Below, in pieces: positions 51,729 through 60,915 of a DNA stretch of 64,000 bases (its first letter is position 1; each line of letters starts with the position of its first letter). Source of the DNA: Gemmatimonadaceae bacterium (GTDB lineage Bacteria > Gemmatimonadota > Gemmatimonadetes > Gemmatimonadales > Gemmatimonadaceae); the NCBI GenBank assembly GCA_025934775.1, contig JAICWO010000010.1, positions 124,001-188,000 of the forward strand, given 5' to 3'. The translations under genes and the position numbers were made by a program. The notes under the pieces are model-generated. The model was not told the DNA's origin, did not search any database, and saw only the letters and a program-made list of their open reading frames with translations.

Positions 51729-52031
51729 TTACTCGGCGTAATACTGCTGAATGCAGCGGCTGATCAGCTCTTGTAGGAGCGCCTGCTCGTGAGCTGTCGA
51801 GTGCGCGTTCGACACGGCTGGGAGCGAGTACCAGATTTCCTTCAGGATCAGCAGCAACCGCTCGGCCTGGATGCCTTTCTCGCGCGCCTCTCGTGCTGCC
51901 CGGTACAACAGCTCGCGCAGGTCGTCGGCGTGATTGCCACGCTCGATCGAATCGGAGAGTGCACTTGTCAGGGCCGCCACCGTCTCCGGCTCGAGCGTCT
52001 GGCGGACGGGCGTGCGGTCGAATGCCATCAT
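51729..52031 (-). CDS. Hypothetical helical protein upstream of hrpB
   Basis: A 100-residue mostly helical protein (VAALTSALSDSIERGNHADD, LRELLYRAAREAREKGIQAE, RLLLILKEIWYSL) ending CIQQYYAE. The first two codons are both ATG (52031, 52028). Its stop lies 62 bp before the GTG of hrpB and inside the probable upstream extension of hrpB, so the two are likely co-translated. Family not recognised. Confidence 0.65.
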   Translation of the reverse strand: MMAFDRTPVRQTLEPETVAALTSALSDSIERGNHADDLRELLYRAAREAREKGIQAERLLLILKEIWYSLPAVSNAHSTAHEQALLQELISRCIQQYYAE

Positions 52032-52199
52032 GCGAGAGACACTCCGCAGCGGGTCGAGCTAATATTGTGCAGTTCGCAACAGGTGGGCGCGGGCAAATGT
52101 CAGTTTATAATCGAGCCTCGTCAAGGCGAGTGGTGCAGCGATTGCGGCGGAGGACCCTCAATTTTTCTTTAAGCCGCATGCTATCTCCATCCGGAACCG

Positions 52200-52553
52200 A
52201 TGATCTTGATTCTCTCCGCTGACGTCGTCGCCGCCGCGCTGCTCGGAGCCCTCATTGAGACCCTTGGTTATCCTGTTCGCTTCGCTCAGCCGCCGGAAAC
52301 GGTCGAGAGCTCGATCAGGCGCGTCCGTCCAAAGGTGTGCCTCATCGACTGCGAGGATCCGTCGTGCTACAACAGCCAGACGCTTGGCCGCGCCGCCATG
52401 CGTCGGATCTCCGTCGTCGTATTCGGGACGCGCGAGGCGCTGGACAAGCTGAACGAATTCGCGCGCGTGCACGATATTCAGACGCTCCTCGTGCCGCCCG
52501 ACGCGCCGCAGCTCGAGGAGACGCTGAGGACTGCGCTGCAGCGCGCCGGCTGA
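52200..52553 (+). CDS. Degenerate response-regulator receiver-like protein
   Basis: A 117-residue single-domain protein with an alternating beta/alpha pattern like a CheY receiver: ILILSADVVAAALLGALIETL, PKVCLIDCEDPSC (equivalent to the phosphoacceptor strand), VVVFGTREALDKL, IQTLLVPPDAPQLEETL. The usual early acidic pair and the late lysine are not evident, so it may not be phosphorylated. It is followed by a strong terminator. Confidence 0.6.
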   Translation: MILILSADVVAAALLGALIETLGYPVRFAQPPETVESSIRRVRPKVCLIDCEDPSCYNSQTLGRAAMRRISVVVFGTREALDKLNEFARVHDIQTLLVPPDAPQLEETLRTALQRAG

Positions 52554-52574
52554 CGCGCCTGGCACCAAGACGCG

Positions 52575-52604
52575 AACGGGGCCGGCGTGTTCGCCGGCCC
52601 CGTT
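52575..52604 (+). terminator. GC-rich stem-loop terminator
   Basis: A 13-bp perfect stem (52575-52587 with 52592-52604) and TGTT loop, 21 bp after the receiver-like gene. It lies between convergent genes and probably ends the plus-strand transcript. Confidence 0.75.
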
Positions 52605-52627
52605 CGTTGCGGTCGTGAGTCGCGCGT

Positions 52628-53560
52628 TCAGGATTTCACGATGATCAGGAACTTGGATGCTTCCCAGAAGCGCTCCGGCTGCTCGATGCGGATGCCACCG
52701 GTCAGCTTGCCGCCTTTCGAGCCGAGGGGCGACGCGAACGCCGGGTCTTGGCGCGAGAAGATCATGTACTCGCCCGCGGGGAAGTCGATCTGTCGATCGC
52801 GCAGGCGATCGATCCGAATGAACTTGGACGCGTCGAGCTGCCGCGCCGGCGCGGTCGGCCGTCCGCCCGCGATCAGGAAGCGGCGGTGGCCCTCCTCGAC
52901 GAGGATACCCTGCTTCACGAGCTCGTCCTTCGTGCCGATCACGTAGTACGCCGTGTTCTTCTCGGTCGTGAGCTCGTTGACGGTGTCGCTGAGCGCGGCC
53001 TTCTCGCCCGCGAGCTGCACGTTGGCTTTGGTCGCCGTGTCGAGCTTGGAGCCGAGCGCGGCGATCTGTTGATTCTGCCTGGCGATCGTCGCCTCGTAAT
53101 CCGCCTTCTGCTGCTCCACCGTCTGCCGCAGATCGGCGATCGTTTTCTCGTACTCCGCCACCTGCGCGACGAGCGTGGAGTCATGCTTCGACAGCCGGGC
53201 CGCACGTGCGCGGAGCGTCGCGACGCGCGCTTCGCTCGAGTCGAGCCTGGCGACGAGCTCGTGGATGCGATTCACCACCGCCGCGCGCTCCTCCTTGATC
53301 TCCGCGATGTCCGACTCGCTCGAGAGCTTGGTGTTGAGCTTGGCCGGCGGGTGCGACTTCAACTTCGTCATTTCGGTGTTGATGTCGTTCACGAACTGCG
53401 TTCCGGTCATGACTTCGGAGAGCAGCTCGTTCTTGATCGAGACGAGGGAATCGGTCCGCAGCGAATCGGCGTGAGCGAGCGTACGGAGCTGCTCCTTGGC
53501 CTGAGTGCCGCACGCGGCGAGCGCGACGAGGCAGGGGAGAACGACGCGAATGGGGCGCAT
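52628..53560 (-). CDS. Coiled-coil lipoprotein
   Basis: A 310-residue lipoprotein (lipobox LAAC at about residue 17). The first 200 residues form a long coiled coil (IAEIKEERAAVVNRIHELVA, VAEYEKTIADLRQTVEQQKA, RQNQQIAALGSKLD). The C-terminal 100 residues are a compact beta domain (YYVIGTKDELVKQGILVEEG, RQIDFPAGEYMIF). It is probably periplasmic, anchored in a membrane, with the coiled coil spanning toward the wall. No specific family recognised. Confidence 0.75.
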   Translation of the reverse strand: MRPIRVVLPCLVALAACGTQAKEQLRTLAHADSLRTDSLVSIKNELLSEVMTGTQFVNDINTEMTKLKSHPPAKLNTKLSSESDIAEIKEERAAVVNRIHELVARLDSSEARVATLRARAARLSKHDSTLVAQVAEYEKTIADLRQTVEQQKADYEATIARQNQQIAALGSKLDTATKANVQLAGEKAALSDTVNELTTEKNTAYYVIGTKDELVKQGILVEEGHRRFLIAGGRPTAPARQLDASKFIRIDRLRDRQIDFPAGEYMIFSRQDPAFASPLGSKGGKLTGGIRIEQPERFWEASKFLIIVKS

Positions 53561-53591
53561 GGGTGGGAAGAGCGGGGGGTGGTCGGCGGGG

Positions 53592-54305
53592 TTATTGGAC
53601 GCGGCCGGCGGGTAAAGAATACAACAATTCGATCGTGGCGCGATCGGCGGGGCTGAGCTGGTCCACCCGGACCAGCGCCGCCATGATGTCGCGCGGGTCG
53701 TCGCTGTGGCTCAATCCCAGCGCGTGACCAACCTCGTGCAGCGCGATCGCGTGCATCTCTTCGGCGTTGAGCGCCATGCCGGTGCTCATGTGCATCGCGA
53801 GCGTGATGTCGCCGTCGGTGAGCCAGCCGTGGCGATCCGTACGCCACGTGGTCGACCCAGTTTTGCGATCGAGGTGCTCGGTCCAGTGGACGCGCACGTC
53901 GGCGTCGCGCGGCGACGTCACGTACGTGAAGCGCACGGGGATGCCGGTCGCGGCCCAATCCGCGAACGCGTCGCGCACGGCGGACGGGAACGCGCCCCGC
54001 GCGCCGGCGACCATCGACGACGAATCGATCCAGATTCTGAGGGGCTGCGCGAGACGATTGGGCCAGCGCTCGATCGTGGAGTCGCGCTGCGACAGGCACT
54101 GGTCGATGTACGTGCCGCGCGAGCCGAGCAGGATGTCGTTCAGGTCAGGGCCGCGGGGCGCGATCGGCGCGAACGAATTGGCCAGCGATCCATTGTCGCC
54201 GGCGGCCGAATAGGACGTGGTGCAGTCCACGATCCCGGCGGTCGTCACGAGTGCGACCGCGACTGTGAGCACGCGTCCCAGCGAGAGGGGCCTGCGAAAC
54301 GGCAT
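53592..54305 (-). CDS. Matrixin-type metalloprotease (M10)
   Basis: A 237-residue exported zinc protease. The N-terminal hydrophobic segment (VLTVAVALVTTAGIV) precedes the domain; a Cys two residues later (VDCTTS) might serve as a lipobox but fits it poorly. The active site is HEVGHALGLSH (HExxHxxGxxH), followed by the Met-turn in DIMAALV. Features before it (LRIWIDSS, AVRDAFADWAATGIPVRFTY) are standard for the matrixin fold. No autoinhibitory pro-region is evident. It lies just downstream, minus strand, of the second M14 gene. Confidence 0.9.
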   Translation of the reverse strand: MPFRRPLSLGRVLTVAVALVTTAGIVDCTTSYSAAGDNGSLANSFAPIAPRGPDLNDILLGSRGTYIDQCLSQRDSTIERWPNRLAQPLRIWIDSSSMVAGARGAFPSAVRDAFADWAATGIPVRFTYVTSPRDADVRVHWTEHLDRKTGSTTWRTDRHGWLTDGDITLAMHMSTGMALNAEEMHAIALHEVGHALGLSHSDDPRDIMAALVRVDQLSPADRATIELLYSLPAGRVQ

Positions 54306-54523
54306 TGTGGGTACAGCGAGGTAGGAGGGAGGCGGGAACTACAACCGGCTCGGAGCGAAGGGGGTGGTGCTCGCCGCCGAGGCCGTGTGCGGATTATACC
54401 CGTCGTGCGGTTCAAGGTTCTGACGACCGCACGGGGGGCGAGCAACCGGAATGTGAAAAGATCACAGGCGCCGCGCGGAGAGGCGTCCTCAACCGCGCGG
54501 CGGCCACTGTCTCCCGTCAGCGT

Positions 54524-56815
54524 TCAGCGCGCGATCGCACCCCAGATCAATGGATAGGTCGCCATCGATTGCCCGCGATACTGCGGACGAAATCCGTACA
54601 GCACCACGTGCCCGCGTCCGTGCCGCACGTCGACGAGCGCGGCCTTGCCGTTGAGCTTCGTGCCACCGAGGAGCCATCCCGAGAGCAGGGGATCGCCGGA
54701 CGCGGGATAGGTCGCGATGGCCGTTGCAGAATTGGTATCAGTAATCTCGAATGCCGGCCCGTTCTCGAACCAGACCGCCGGCACGGGCGCCGTGACGCCG
54801 CTCGCGATCGGGCTCGTCCGATCGACGTCCACGGCGAGCAGCGAGCCGGGCGCGTAGAACGCGGTGTTCGGCACGCCGGCGAGCACGTTCTTCACCGGAA
54901 GCGACAGCCCCTCGATCAACGCGGTCGACGTGTTGTTGAACGCGAGCACCATTCCGCCGTTCGTCGCGAACCGATCGAGCGCCTGCATCGTCGCGTTCCC
55001 GGCGCCGCGCCCCGCACCGGCGCCTCGGCCGCCGCGGCCGCCCACCACGCCGTCCGACACGATCACGACGTCGAATCGATCGTTGAGATTCGTGAGGTCA
55101 GCATCGGTCACCGTCGTGAACGGCACGTGGTAGTGATCGAGCAGCCAGCGCGTCCATCCTTCATCGATTGGTTCGAACGTGGCCGGCCGCAGCACGGCGA
55201 TGCGCTTGCTCGCGACCGCCCGCGGCGCGTGGAAGGTTGGTTCCACGACGGGCTTCACGATCGGCCCAGTCGCCGGCGCGTCGCCCATCACCTCCGCCGC
55301 ATCGACCCCGAAGAGCAACGGAAGCGTTTGCGCGGTGACGTCGTAGGGCCGCTTCGGCGGTCCGCCGGGATACTCGAACAGATTCGGATAGTGCTGGCGC
55401 TCGAGCATCGTCTTGGCGTAGCCGCCGAACGGCTGCCGCGTGAGCACCACGTAGCTGCCCGCCGGATGCGATTTGCCGTTGACCGAGACGGGCGCGGTCG
55501 CCTCACGGACTTCGACCTGTCCGTGCTGGAGCGTCCAGATCAGCCGCTCGAGCGCGAGGGTGTCGTGCTGATTTTTAGGAATCACGAAAGCCGATGGCCA
55601 CGCGTCGCGGCCCCACGCCGGCTCCGGTCCGACGGCACGATCGCCGATCGCCGCGTACCCCTCGAGCCACGAGCGCCGGTCGAGCGCCGCGTCCAGGAAG
55701 AGCGCCCAGCTCGCGGCGGTCTGGTAGCGCACGATGTCGCCGTACGTCCAATGGCCGCCCGGCCAGATTGACGGGAAGTTCCACGAGACCACGCGTGCGT
55801 CGTAGCCGCGGCCCGGCCCGAGCTTCTCGAACGGAATGTCCATTGGAGACGCGAGGCGCGCGCTCGCCGTCTCGGTGAGCAGCCGCGCGCCGCGATGGTA
55901 GAGCGAGTACTGCCGCGCGGGCGACCACTGGTCGTACGACGCATTGCTCGCGATCCCGGTGAAGCCCTGGTTCGTCATGCGGCGAACGATCGACATGCCG
56001 AGTCCATTCGTCGCCGCGGTGAGAATCGGGTCGATGTTCGGATCGACGGGATCCATGTACGGCGGAATGAAGATGCGTCCCGAGTAGGAGCCCTGCTGGT
56101 GAATGTCGTTCACGATCTCCGGATCCCACGGCGTGTAGAGCGAATCCACCGTGTACCGCGTCTCGGGCTGCGTGAACGCGTACCAATCGCGATTGTCGTC
56201 GTGGCCGACGTATTTGGCGTAGAGCTCCGGCGGATCGCGCCCCTCGTTCGGGGTGCCGAGCGTCGAGCGGTAGTAGTCGCCGACGATGTCGACGCCGTCC
56301 GGATTCTGCGACGGCACGAGCATGATGATCGTGTTCGCGAGGATCGTTCTCGCTTCCGGATCGGCGGCGCGGGCAAGACGATCCGCGAGCACGATCGGCG
56401 TGGTGAATCCGCCCGACTCGTTCGAGTGGATGGACGACGTCACGAGAATGATGTTCTTCCCCTGCTCGAGCAGCGCCTCCCGCTCGCCCCGCTTCTCGAG
56501 TCGCGGGTCCATGAGCTTGCGCTGGATCTCGCGATAGTGCTCCAGATTGGCGAGCGTGCTCGAGTCCGAGATGAACGCGACGATGAACGGCCGTCCGAGC
56601 GTCGTCTTGCCGAGCACGCGTACCGAGACGCGCGGGCTCGCCTGGTCGAGCGCCGTGAAGTAGTCGACGATTTGCTTCCAACTCGGCAGGTGCCGGTCGG
56701 CGCCGGGCGCGAACCCGAGAATGGATTCCGGCGTCGGGATCGCGTGCTGCGCGGCGGCGGGGAGCGCTGCGCTGGCCGAGAGAGCCAACGCCGCGAGCGA
56801 AATGCGAAGTCGCAT
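54524..56815 (-). CDS. Secreted M14-family zinc carboxypeptidase with C-terminal GATase-like region (second)
   Basis: A 763-residue paralogue of the peptidase at 1.5 kb. The signal peptide is LAALALSASAALPAAAQ; the M14 domain has zinc motif HSNES (H-x-x-E, about residue 130) and a later His in IVNDIHQQGSYSG. SQNPDGVD is a conserved M14 block (here before the substrate-binding loop). Residues about 560-650 are a GATase1-like region (FDVVIVSDGVVGG, LDRFATNGGMVLAFNN), with a Gly/Arg insert (GGRGGRGAGAGRGAG). It is shorter than the first paralogue and differs in its insert pattern. Substrate unknown. Confidence 0.9.
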   Translation of the reverse strand: MRLRISLAALALSASAALPAAAQHAIPTPESILGFAPGADRHLPSWKQIVDYFTALDQASPRVSVRVLGKTTLGRPFIVAFISDSSTLANLEHYREIQRKLMDPRLEKRGEREALLEQGKNIILVTSSIHSNESGGFTTPIVLADRLARAADPEARTILANTIIMLVPSQNPDGVDIVGDYYRSTLGTPNEGRDPPELYAKYVGHDDNRDWYAFTQPETRYTVDSLYTPWDPEIVNDIHQQGSYSGRIFIPPYMDPVDPNIDPILTAATNGLGMSIVRRMTNQGFTGIASNASYDQWSPARQYSLYHRGARLLTETASARLASPMDIPFEKLGPGRGYDARVVSWNFPSIWPGGHWTYGDIVRYQTAASWALFLDAALDRRSWLEGYAAIGDRAVGPEPAWGRDAWPSAFVIPKNQHDTLALERLIWTLQHGQVEVREATAPVSVNGKSHPAGSYVVLTRQPFGGYAKTMLERQHYPNLFEYPGGPPKRPYDVTAQTLPLLFGVDAAEVMGDAPATGPIVKPVVEPTFHAPRAVASKRIAVLRPATFEPIDEGWTRWLLDHYHVPFTTVTDADLTNLNDRFDVVIVSDGVVGGRGGRGAGAGRGAGNATMQALDRFATNGGMVLAFNNTSTALIEGLSLPVKNVLAGVPNTAFYAPGSLLAVDVDRTSPIASGVTAPVPAVWFENGPAFEITDTNSATAIATYPASGDPLLSGWLLGGTKLNGKAALVDVRHGRGHVVLYGFRPQYRGQSMATYPLIWGAIAR

Positions 56816-56883
56816 GGAGTGTGATTGGCGGAGAGAGTCGGCATGAGATTACCGGTCTCCATGCGAGGCGGGAAGAGCCCCTC

Positions 56884-57495
56884 CTACGGCGTCGCCGTCA
56901 CCACGGGTTGTCCGCTCCGCTCCGCCTGAAGCTTGGAGAGATCCATCTGATGCGTGCGGAGGAACGCCGCGTTCTTGGACAACGTCGGCGTCGGCGGCGC
57001 GTCCTTTGGATTCTGCATGAACCGCTGGGCCGCCGCGATGGCGATCGACGCGACGAAGTAATCCTTCGTCGAGATACCGGCGCTCACGATCGCGTTGTTC
57101 ACCTTCGGATTCGCCTCGAGGTACTTCAGGCCGGCGTCCGCGTCCGTCGACCCGGCGTCCGTGATGTTCGCCGCGAGATAGTTGCGCGCGCTCGAGTCGC
57201 GCGCCTCGAGGGCCGTGATGCTGTCCGCCGCCGCCATGAACTTGGCAAAGTTGTCGCTCGTGAGCTCGTACTCCGTCGCGTGCGTGACGCTCTTGGCGTC
57301 GGTGCGCGTGACCTGCACGCCCGGGCCGGACGCGGGTGTCGCGTTGCTCGTGTACAACGCGGCCGAGTCCACGTCGCCCGACGCGATGTGCTGCTTCTCG
57401 ACTTTGGCCGCTCCGCGCGAGCACGCGCCGAGCGCCGCCAAGGCGGCCACAACCGCGAGTACTCGCGGAATCATTCTCGTTGCTTCGCTCCTCAT
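56884..57495 (-). CDS. Small lipoprotein, unknown function
   Basis: A 203-residue lipoprotein with lipobox LGAC (about residue 25). The mature part is rich in Ala/Ser/Asp/Thr and probably largely helical (ELTSDNFAKFMAAADSITAL, SARNYLAANITDAG, STKDYFVASIAIAAAQRFMQ). ATG 57495 is preferred because GGAG lies 7 bases upstream; ATG 57474 is an alternative that begins just before the lipobox helix. It is upstream of the M14 gene in the same direction. No named family recognised. Confidence 0.7.
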   Translation of the reverse strand: MRSEATRMIPRVLAVVAALAALGACSRGAAKVEKQHIASGDVDSAALYTSNATPASGPGVQVTRTDAKSVTHATEYELTSDNFAKFMAAADSITALEARDSSARNYLAANITDAGSTDADAGLKYLEANPKVNNAIVSAGISTKDYFVASIAIAAAQRFMQNPKDAPPTPTLSKNAAFLRTHQMDLSKLQAERSGQPVVTATP

Positions 57496-57652
57496 GAGGC
57501 GCTCCACGTCTCGAGTCCGTCGCACAAAGCGCACAGCGCATGCCGCCGGCCTCTAGCGAGTGCGGGCGCGCCTCGTTCAGCTTGTAGGCGCGGCCGACGT
57601 ACGCCGGCCGTGCACACGCGTGGTCGCCGTCTCCATCAGATGAGGTCCATTC

Positions 57653-60600
57653 ATGCGAGTTCGCTTACTCTCCGCGCTGGCGATCGTATCGCTCACGTCG
57701 GCGGGAGTGCTCGATGCGCAGGCCCGCGCGATCGCCGCGGGCCGCGCGCCCATGCTTCCCGCGGTCGATACCGCGCTGCTCCACGGCTTGAATTTCCGCA
57801 ACGTCGGTCCGCCGCGCGGCGGTCGCGTGACGACCGTGACCGGCGTGCCCTCCGAGCCGCGCACGTTCTACATGGGCGTCGCGAGCGGCGGCGTGTTCCG
57901 CACGACGGACGGCGGCGCCTCGTGGGTGCCGATCACGGACGGCAAAGTGCCGCTCGGGTCGACCGGCTCGATCGCGGTGTCGGAGGTCGATCCGAGTGTG
58001 ATCTACCTCGGCACGGGCTCGGACGACATCCGGAGCAACGTCTCCACGGGCCACGGCGTGTACAAGTCGCGCGACGGCGGCAAGACGTGGAGCTTCATGG
58101 GGCTGTACGACGCCGGCCAGATCGGCGCCGTGCGGATCAATCCCCACAATCCGGACATCGCGTTCGTCGCGGCCATCGGCAACGCGTTCAAGCCGAATGC
58201 GGAGCGCGGCGTATTCAAGACTTCTGATGGCGGCCGGACGTGGCGCAAGGTGCTCTACGTCTCGGACAGCGTGGGTGCGGCCGACCTCGAGCTCAATCCG
58301 TCGAATCCGGACGTCGTCTACGCCTGGATGTGGCGCGGCCAGCGCAAACCGTGGACGATCATCAGCGGCGCGGAGAACAGCGCGGGCGTCGGCTTCTACA
58401 AGAGCACGGACGCGGGCGAGCATTTCACGAAGATCGGCAACGGGCTGCCGACGGGACTCGTGGGGAAGGGCAACATCGCCGTCACGGCGGCGAACCCCGA
58501 CCGCGTGTACGCGCTCGTCGAAGCGAAGCCGGGCGGCGGACTCTATCGCTCCGAGGACCAGGGGAACAGCTGGAAGCAAATTAGTAACTTTGCGCAACTA
58601 ATTACGCGTCCCTTCTACTACACCACCATCGGCGCGGATCCCACCAACGCCAACGTCGTCTACGCGGGCGCCGAAAACTTCTACAAATCCACCGACGGCG
58701 GCGCGACCTGGTCCACGCTCCGCACGCCGCACGGCGACAATCACGATATCTGGATCAGTCCGAAGGACGGCAAGACCATGATCCAGGCGAACGACGGCGG
58801 CGCCAACGTGTCGTTCGACGGCGGCCGCACGTGGTCGACGCAGATGAATCAGCCCACGGCCGAGATCTACGGCGTCTGGCTCGACAACCGATACCCGTAC
58901 TGGCTCTACGGCGCGCAGCAGGACGCGAATACCGTGATCGTGCCGAGCCGCCAGGTGCCGGGGGAGACCGAAGCGTTCGAGCAGGGACCGGGCTGCGAGA
59001 CGGGGCCGATCATGCCGCATCCCAAGAACCCCGGGATCGTGTACGGCGCGTGCAAGGGGCAGTTCTCGCGCATGTTCATGAACACGCGCCAGGAGCAGAA
59101 TTACTGGGTCGGCGGCCAGTCGTTGTACGGCAACGACGCGAAGGATCTCATCGATCGCTTTCAGCGCGTCTCGCCGATGGAGACGTCACAGTTCGACACG
59201 AGCGTGGTGTACTACGGATCGCAGTACGTGCATCGCTCGCACGACGGCGGCGTGACGTGGCAAACGATCTCGCCCGACCTCACGGCGCACCCGGCGTACG
59301 CGCAGGGCGGCAGCGGCGAGCCGATCACCCGCGACGTCACGGGCGAAGAGGTCTACAGCACGCTGTACGCGATCAGCGAGTCGAAGCTCGAGCCGGGGGT
59401 CATCTGGACCGGCTCGAACGACGGCCCGTTCTACGTCTCGCGCGACAACGGCAAGAGCTGGAAGAACATCACGCCCAGGGACCTGCCGCCGGGCGGCCGC
59501 GTCCAGTACATCGAGACCTCGCCGCACCGCAAAGGCTCGGCGTACTTCGCCGTGTACCGCTATCTGCTGGGCGATTTCCAACCTTATATATATAAAACTG
59601 ATAACTACGGCGCCACGTGGACGCGGCTCACCGACGGCAAGAACGGCATTCCCGCCGACTGGCCCACGCGCGTGGTGCGCGAGGACCCGGTGCGAGAAGG
59701 GCTGCTCTATGCCGGGACGGAGTTCGGGATGTTCATCTCCTACGATGACGGCCGGCACTGGCAGCCGTTCCAGGCGAATCTGCCGAACGTGCCGATCACG
59801 GACATCAAGATCCACGACAACGATCTGATCGTGTCGACGCAGGGCCGGTCGATGTGGATCCTCGACGACGTGACGCCGCTCGAGCAGCTCGGCGCCCAGA
59901 CCGCCGCGAGCGCCGCCGTGCTCTTCGCGCCGCGCGAGGCCATTCGCGCGCGGCCCGCGGGCCGCGGCGGATTTGGCGCGCCGGCCGCGCGCGGAGCGGC
60001 GGCTGGCCAGCCGGAGTTTCCGCCGCACGGCGCGACGATCAACTACTACCTCGGCAGACCCGCGTCCGCTCCCGTCACGATCGAGATTCTCGACGCAAAC
60101 GGGAAACCGGTGCGGACCTTCTCCAGCAACGGCACACCAGCCGCGACGGAAGCAGCGGGGCCCGCGAACGAGGACGAAGCTCCGCCGGCGTTCCGCCGCG
60201 GTCCGGCACCAGTTCGCGTTCCGACGGCCGCCGGGATGCAGCGCATCACGTGGGACTTCAACGACGCGTCCGGGCTCATGATGCCGCCCGGCCGGTACAA
60301 CGTGAAGATGACGGTGGGCAACTGGACCAGCACGAAGCCGCTCACGCTGGTGATCGATCCGCGACTCACGGTGGATCACGTCACGACGGCCGATCTGCGC
60401 GAGCAGTACGAGCACAACGTGCGCATGCGCGAGATGGTCGCCGAGGTAGGGCGCGCGGCGAGCCGCGTCCGCGAAGCACGCACGCGACTTCGCGGCGAAG
60501 GCGCGGCCGCGGCCGACTCGCTCGCCAAGGTCGATGCGCTCGCGACAACGCTCTTCGGGCCGGACGAAGGCGTTCGCTACGGCCGCCCGGGGCTGCAGAC

Positions 60601-60742
60601 GCAGATCACGTATCTCGCCGGGATGACGGCGCGTGCCGATCAGCGGATTGGGCGCGACGCGATCGCGCGGTACCAGACGCTGCGGAAGCAGCTCGATGTG
60701 CTGGAGGGGCAGGTGAACCGGGTGCTGGGGCCGGCGAAGTAA
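57653..60742 (+). CDS. Secreted BNR/sortilin-like multi-repeat beta-propeller protein (second)
   Basis: A 1029-residue paralogue of the protein at 11.4 kb. The signal peptide is LLSALAIVSLTSAGVLDAQ. BNR/Asp-box repeats include RTTDGGASW, KSRDGGKTW, KTSDGGRTW, KSTDGGATW, VSRDNGKSW and ISYDDGRHW. The C-terminal 250 residues contain a Gly/Arg-rich insert (PAGRGGFGAPAARGAAAG) and a FlgD-like strand region (ATINYYLGRPASAPVTIEIL), then a helical tail (VGRAASRVREARTRLRGEG). A short GGTC-type dispersed hairpin follows the stop. A role in extracellular binding or in an assembly is likely; no enzymatic residues identified. Confidence 0.9.
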   Translation: MRVRLLSALAIVSLTSAGVLDAQARAIAAGRAPMLPAVDTALLHGLNFRNVGPPRGGRVTTVTGVPSEPRTFYMGVASGGVFRTTDGGASWVPITDGKVPLGSTGSIAVSEVDPSVIYLGTGSDDIRSNVSTGHGVYKSRDGGKTWSFMGLYDAGQIGAVRINPHNPDIAFVAAIGNAFKPNAERGVFKTSDGGRTWRKVLYVSDSVGAADLELNPSNPDVVYAWMWRGQRKPWTIISGAENSAGVGFYKSTDAGEHFTKIGNGLPTGLVGKGNIAVTAANPDRVYALVEAKPGGGLYRSEDQGNSWKQISNFAQLITRPFYYTTIGADPTNANVVYAGAENFYKSTDGGATWSTLRTPHGDNHDIWISPKDGKTMIQANDGGANVSFDGGRTWSTQMNQPTAEIYGVWLDNRYPYWLYGAQQDANTVIVPSRQVPGETEAFEQGPGCETGPIMPHPKNPGIVYGACKGQFSRMFMNTRQEQNYWVGGQSLYGNDAKDLIDRFQRVSPMETSQFDTSVVYYGSQYVHRSHDGGVTWQTISPDLTAHPAYAQGGSGEPITRDVTGEEVYSTLYAISESKLEPGVIWTGSNDGPFYVSRDNGKSWKNITPRDLPPGGRVQYIETSPHRKGSAYFAVYRYLLGDFQPYIYKTDNYGATWTRLTDGKNGIPADWPTRVVREDPVREGLLYAGTEFGMFISYDDGRHWQPFQANLPNVPITDIKIHDNDLIVSTQGRSMWILDDVTPLEQLGAQTAASAAVLFAPREAIRARPAGRGGFGAPAARGAAAGQPEFPPHGATINYYLGRPASAPVTIEILDANGKPVRTFSSNGTPAATEAAGPANEDEAPPAFRRGPAPVRVPTAAGMQRITWDFNDASGLMMPPGRYNVKMTVGNWTSTKPLTLVIDPRLTVDHVTTADLREQYEHNVRMREMVAEVGRAASRVREARTRLRGEGAAAADSLAKVDALATTLFGPDEGVRYGRPGLQTQITYLAGMTARADQRIGRDAIARYQTLRKQLDVLEGQVNRVLGPAK

Positions 60743-60780
60743 AGTCGCGTAACGGCGCCTACCGGCGAGCGACAACCGCA

Positions 60781-60899
60781 GGTCGCTGTCGTTGTGCGTT
60801 TTCAGTTTTGCGTGATCCGTTGTCCAGATCGGGCATTCAGCCGAACTGCAACGGGTCGACGGAAAAACGGAGAACTGAGAGCGGATTACGACAGCGACC
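60781..60899. repeat. Long imperfect inverted repeat between convergent genes
   Basis: The ends pair perfectly: GGTCGCTGTCGT (60781-60792) with ACGACAGCGACC (60888-60899). Inside, the arms continue imperfectly (tttcagttttgcg against cggagaactgaga), forming a hairpin of about 45 bp per arm. It fills the gap between the BNR gene and the polysaccharide deacetylase, so it may serve as a two-way terminator. Confidence 0.65.
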
Positions 60900-60915
60900 G
60901 GCGCGCGGGACTCGT

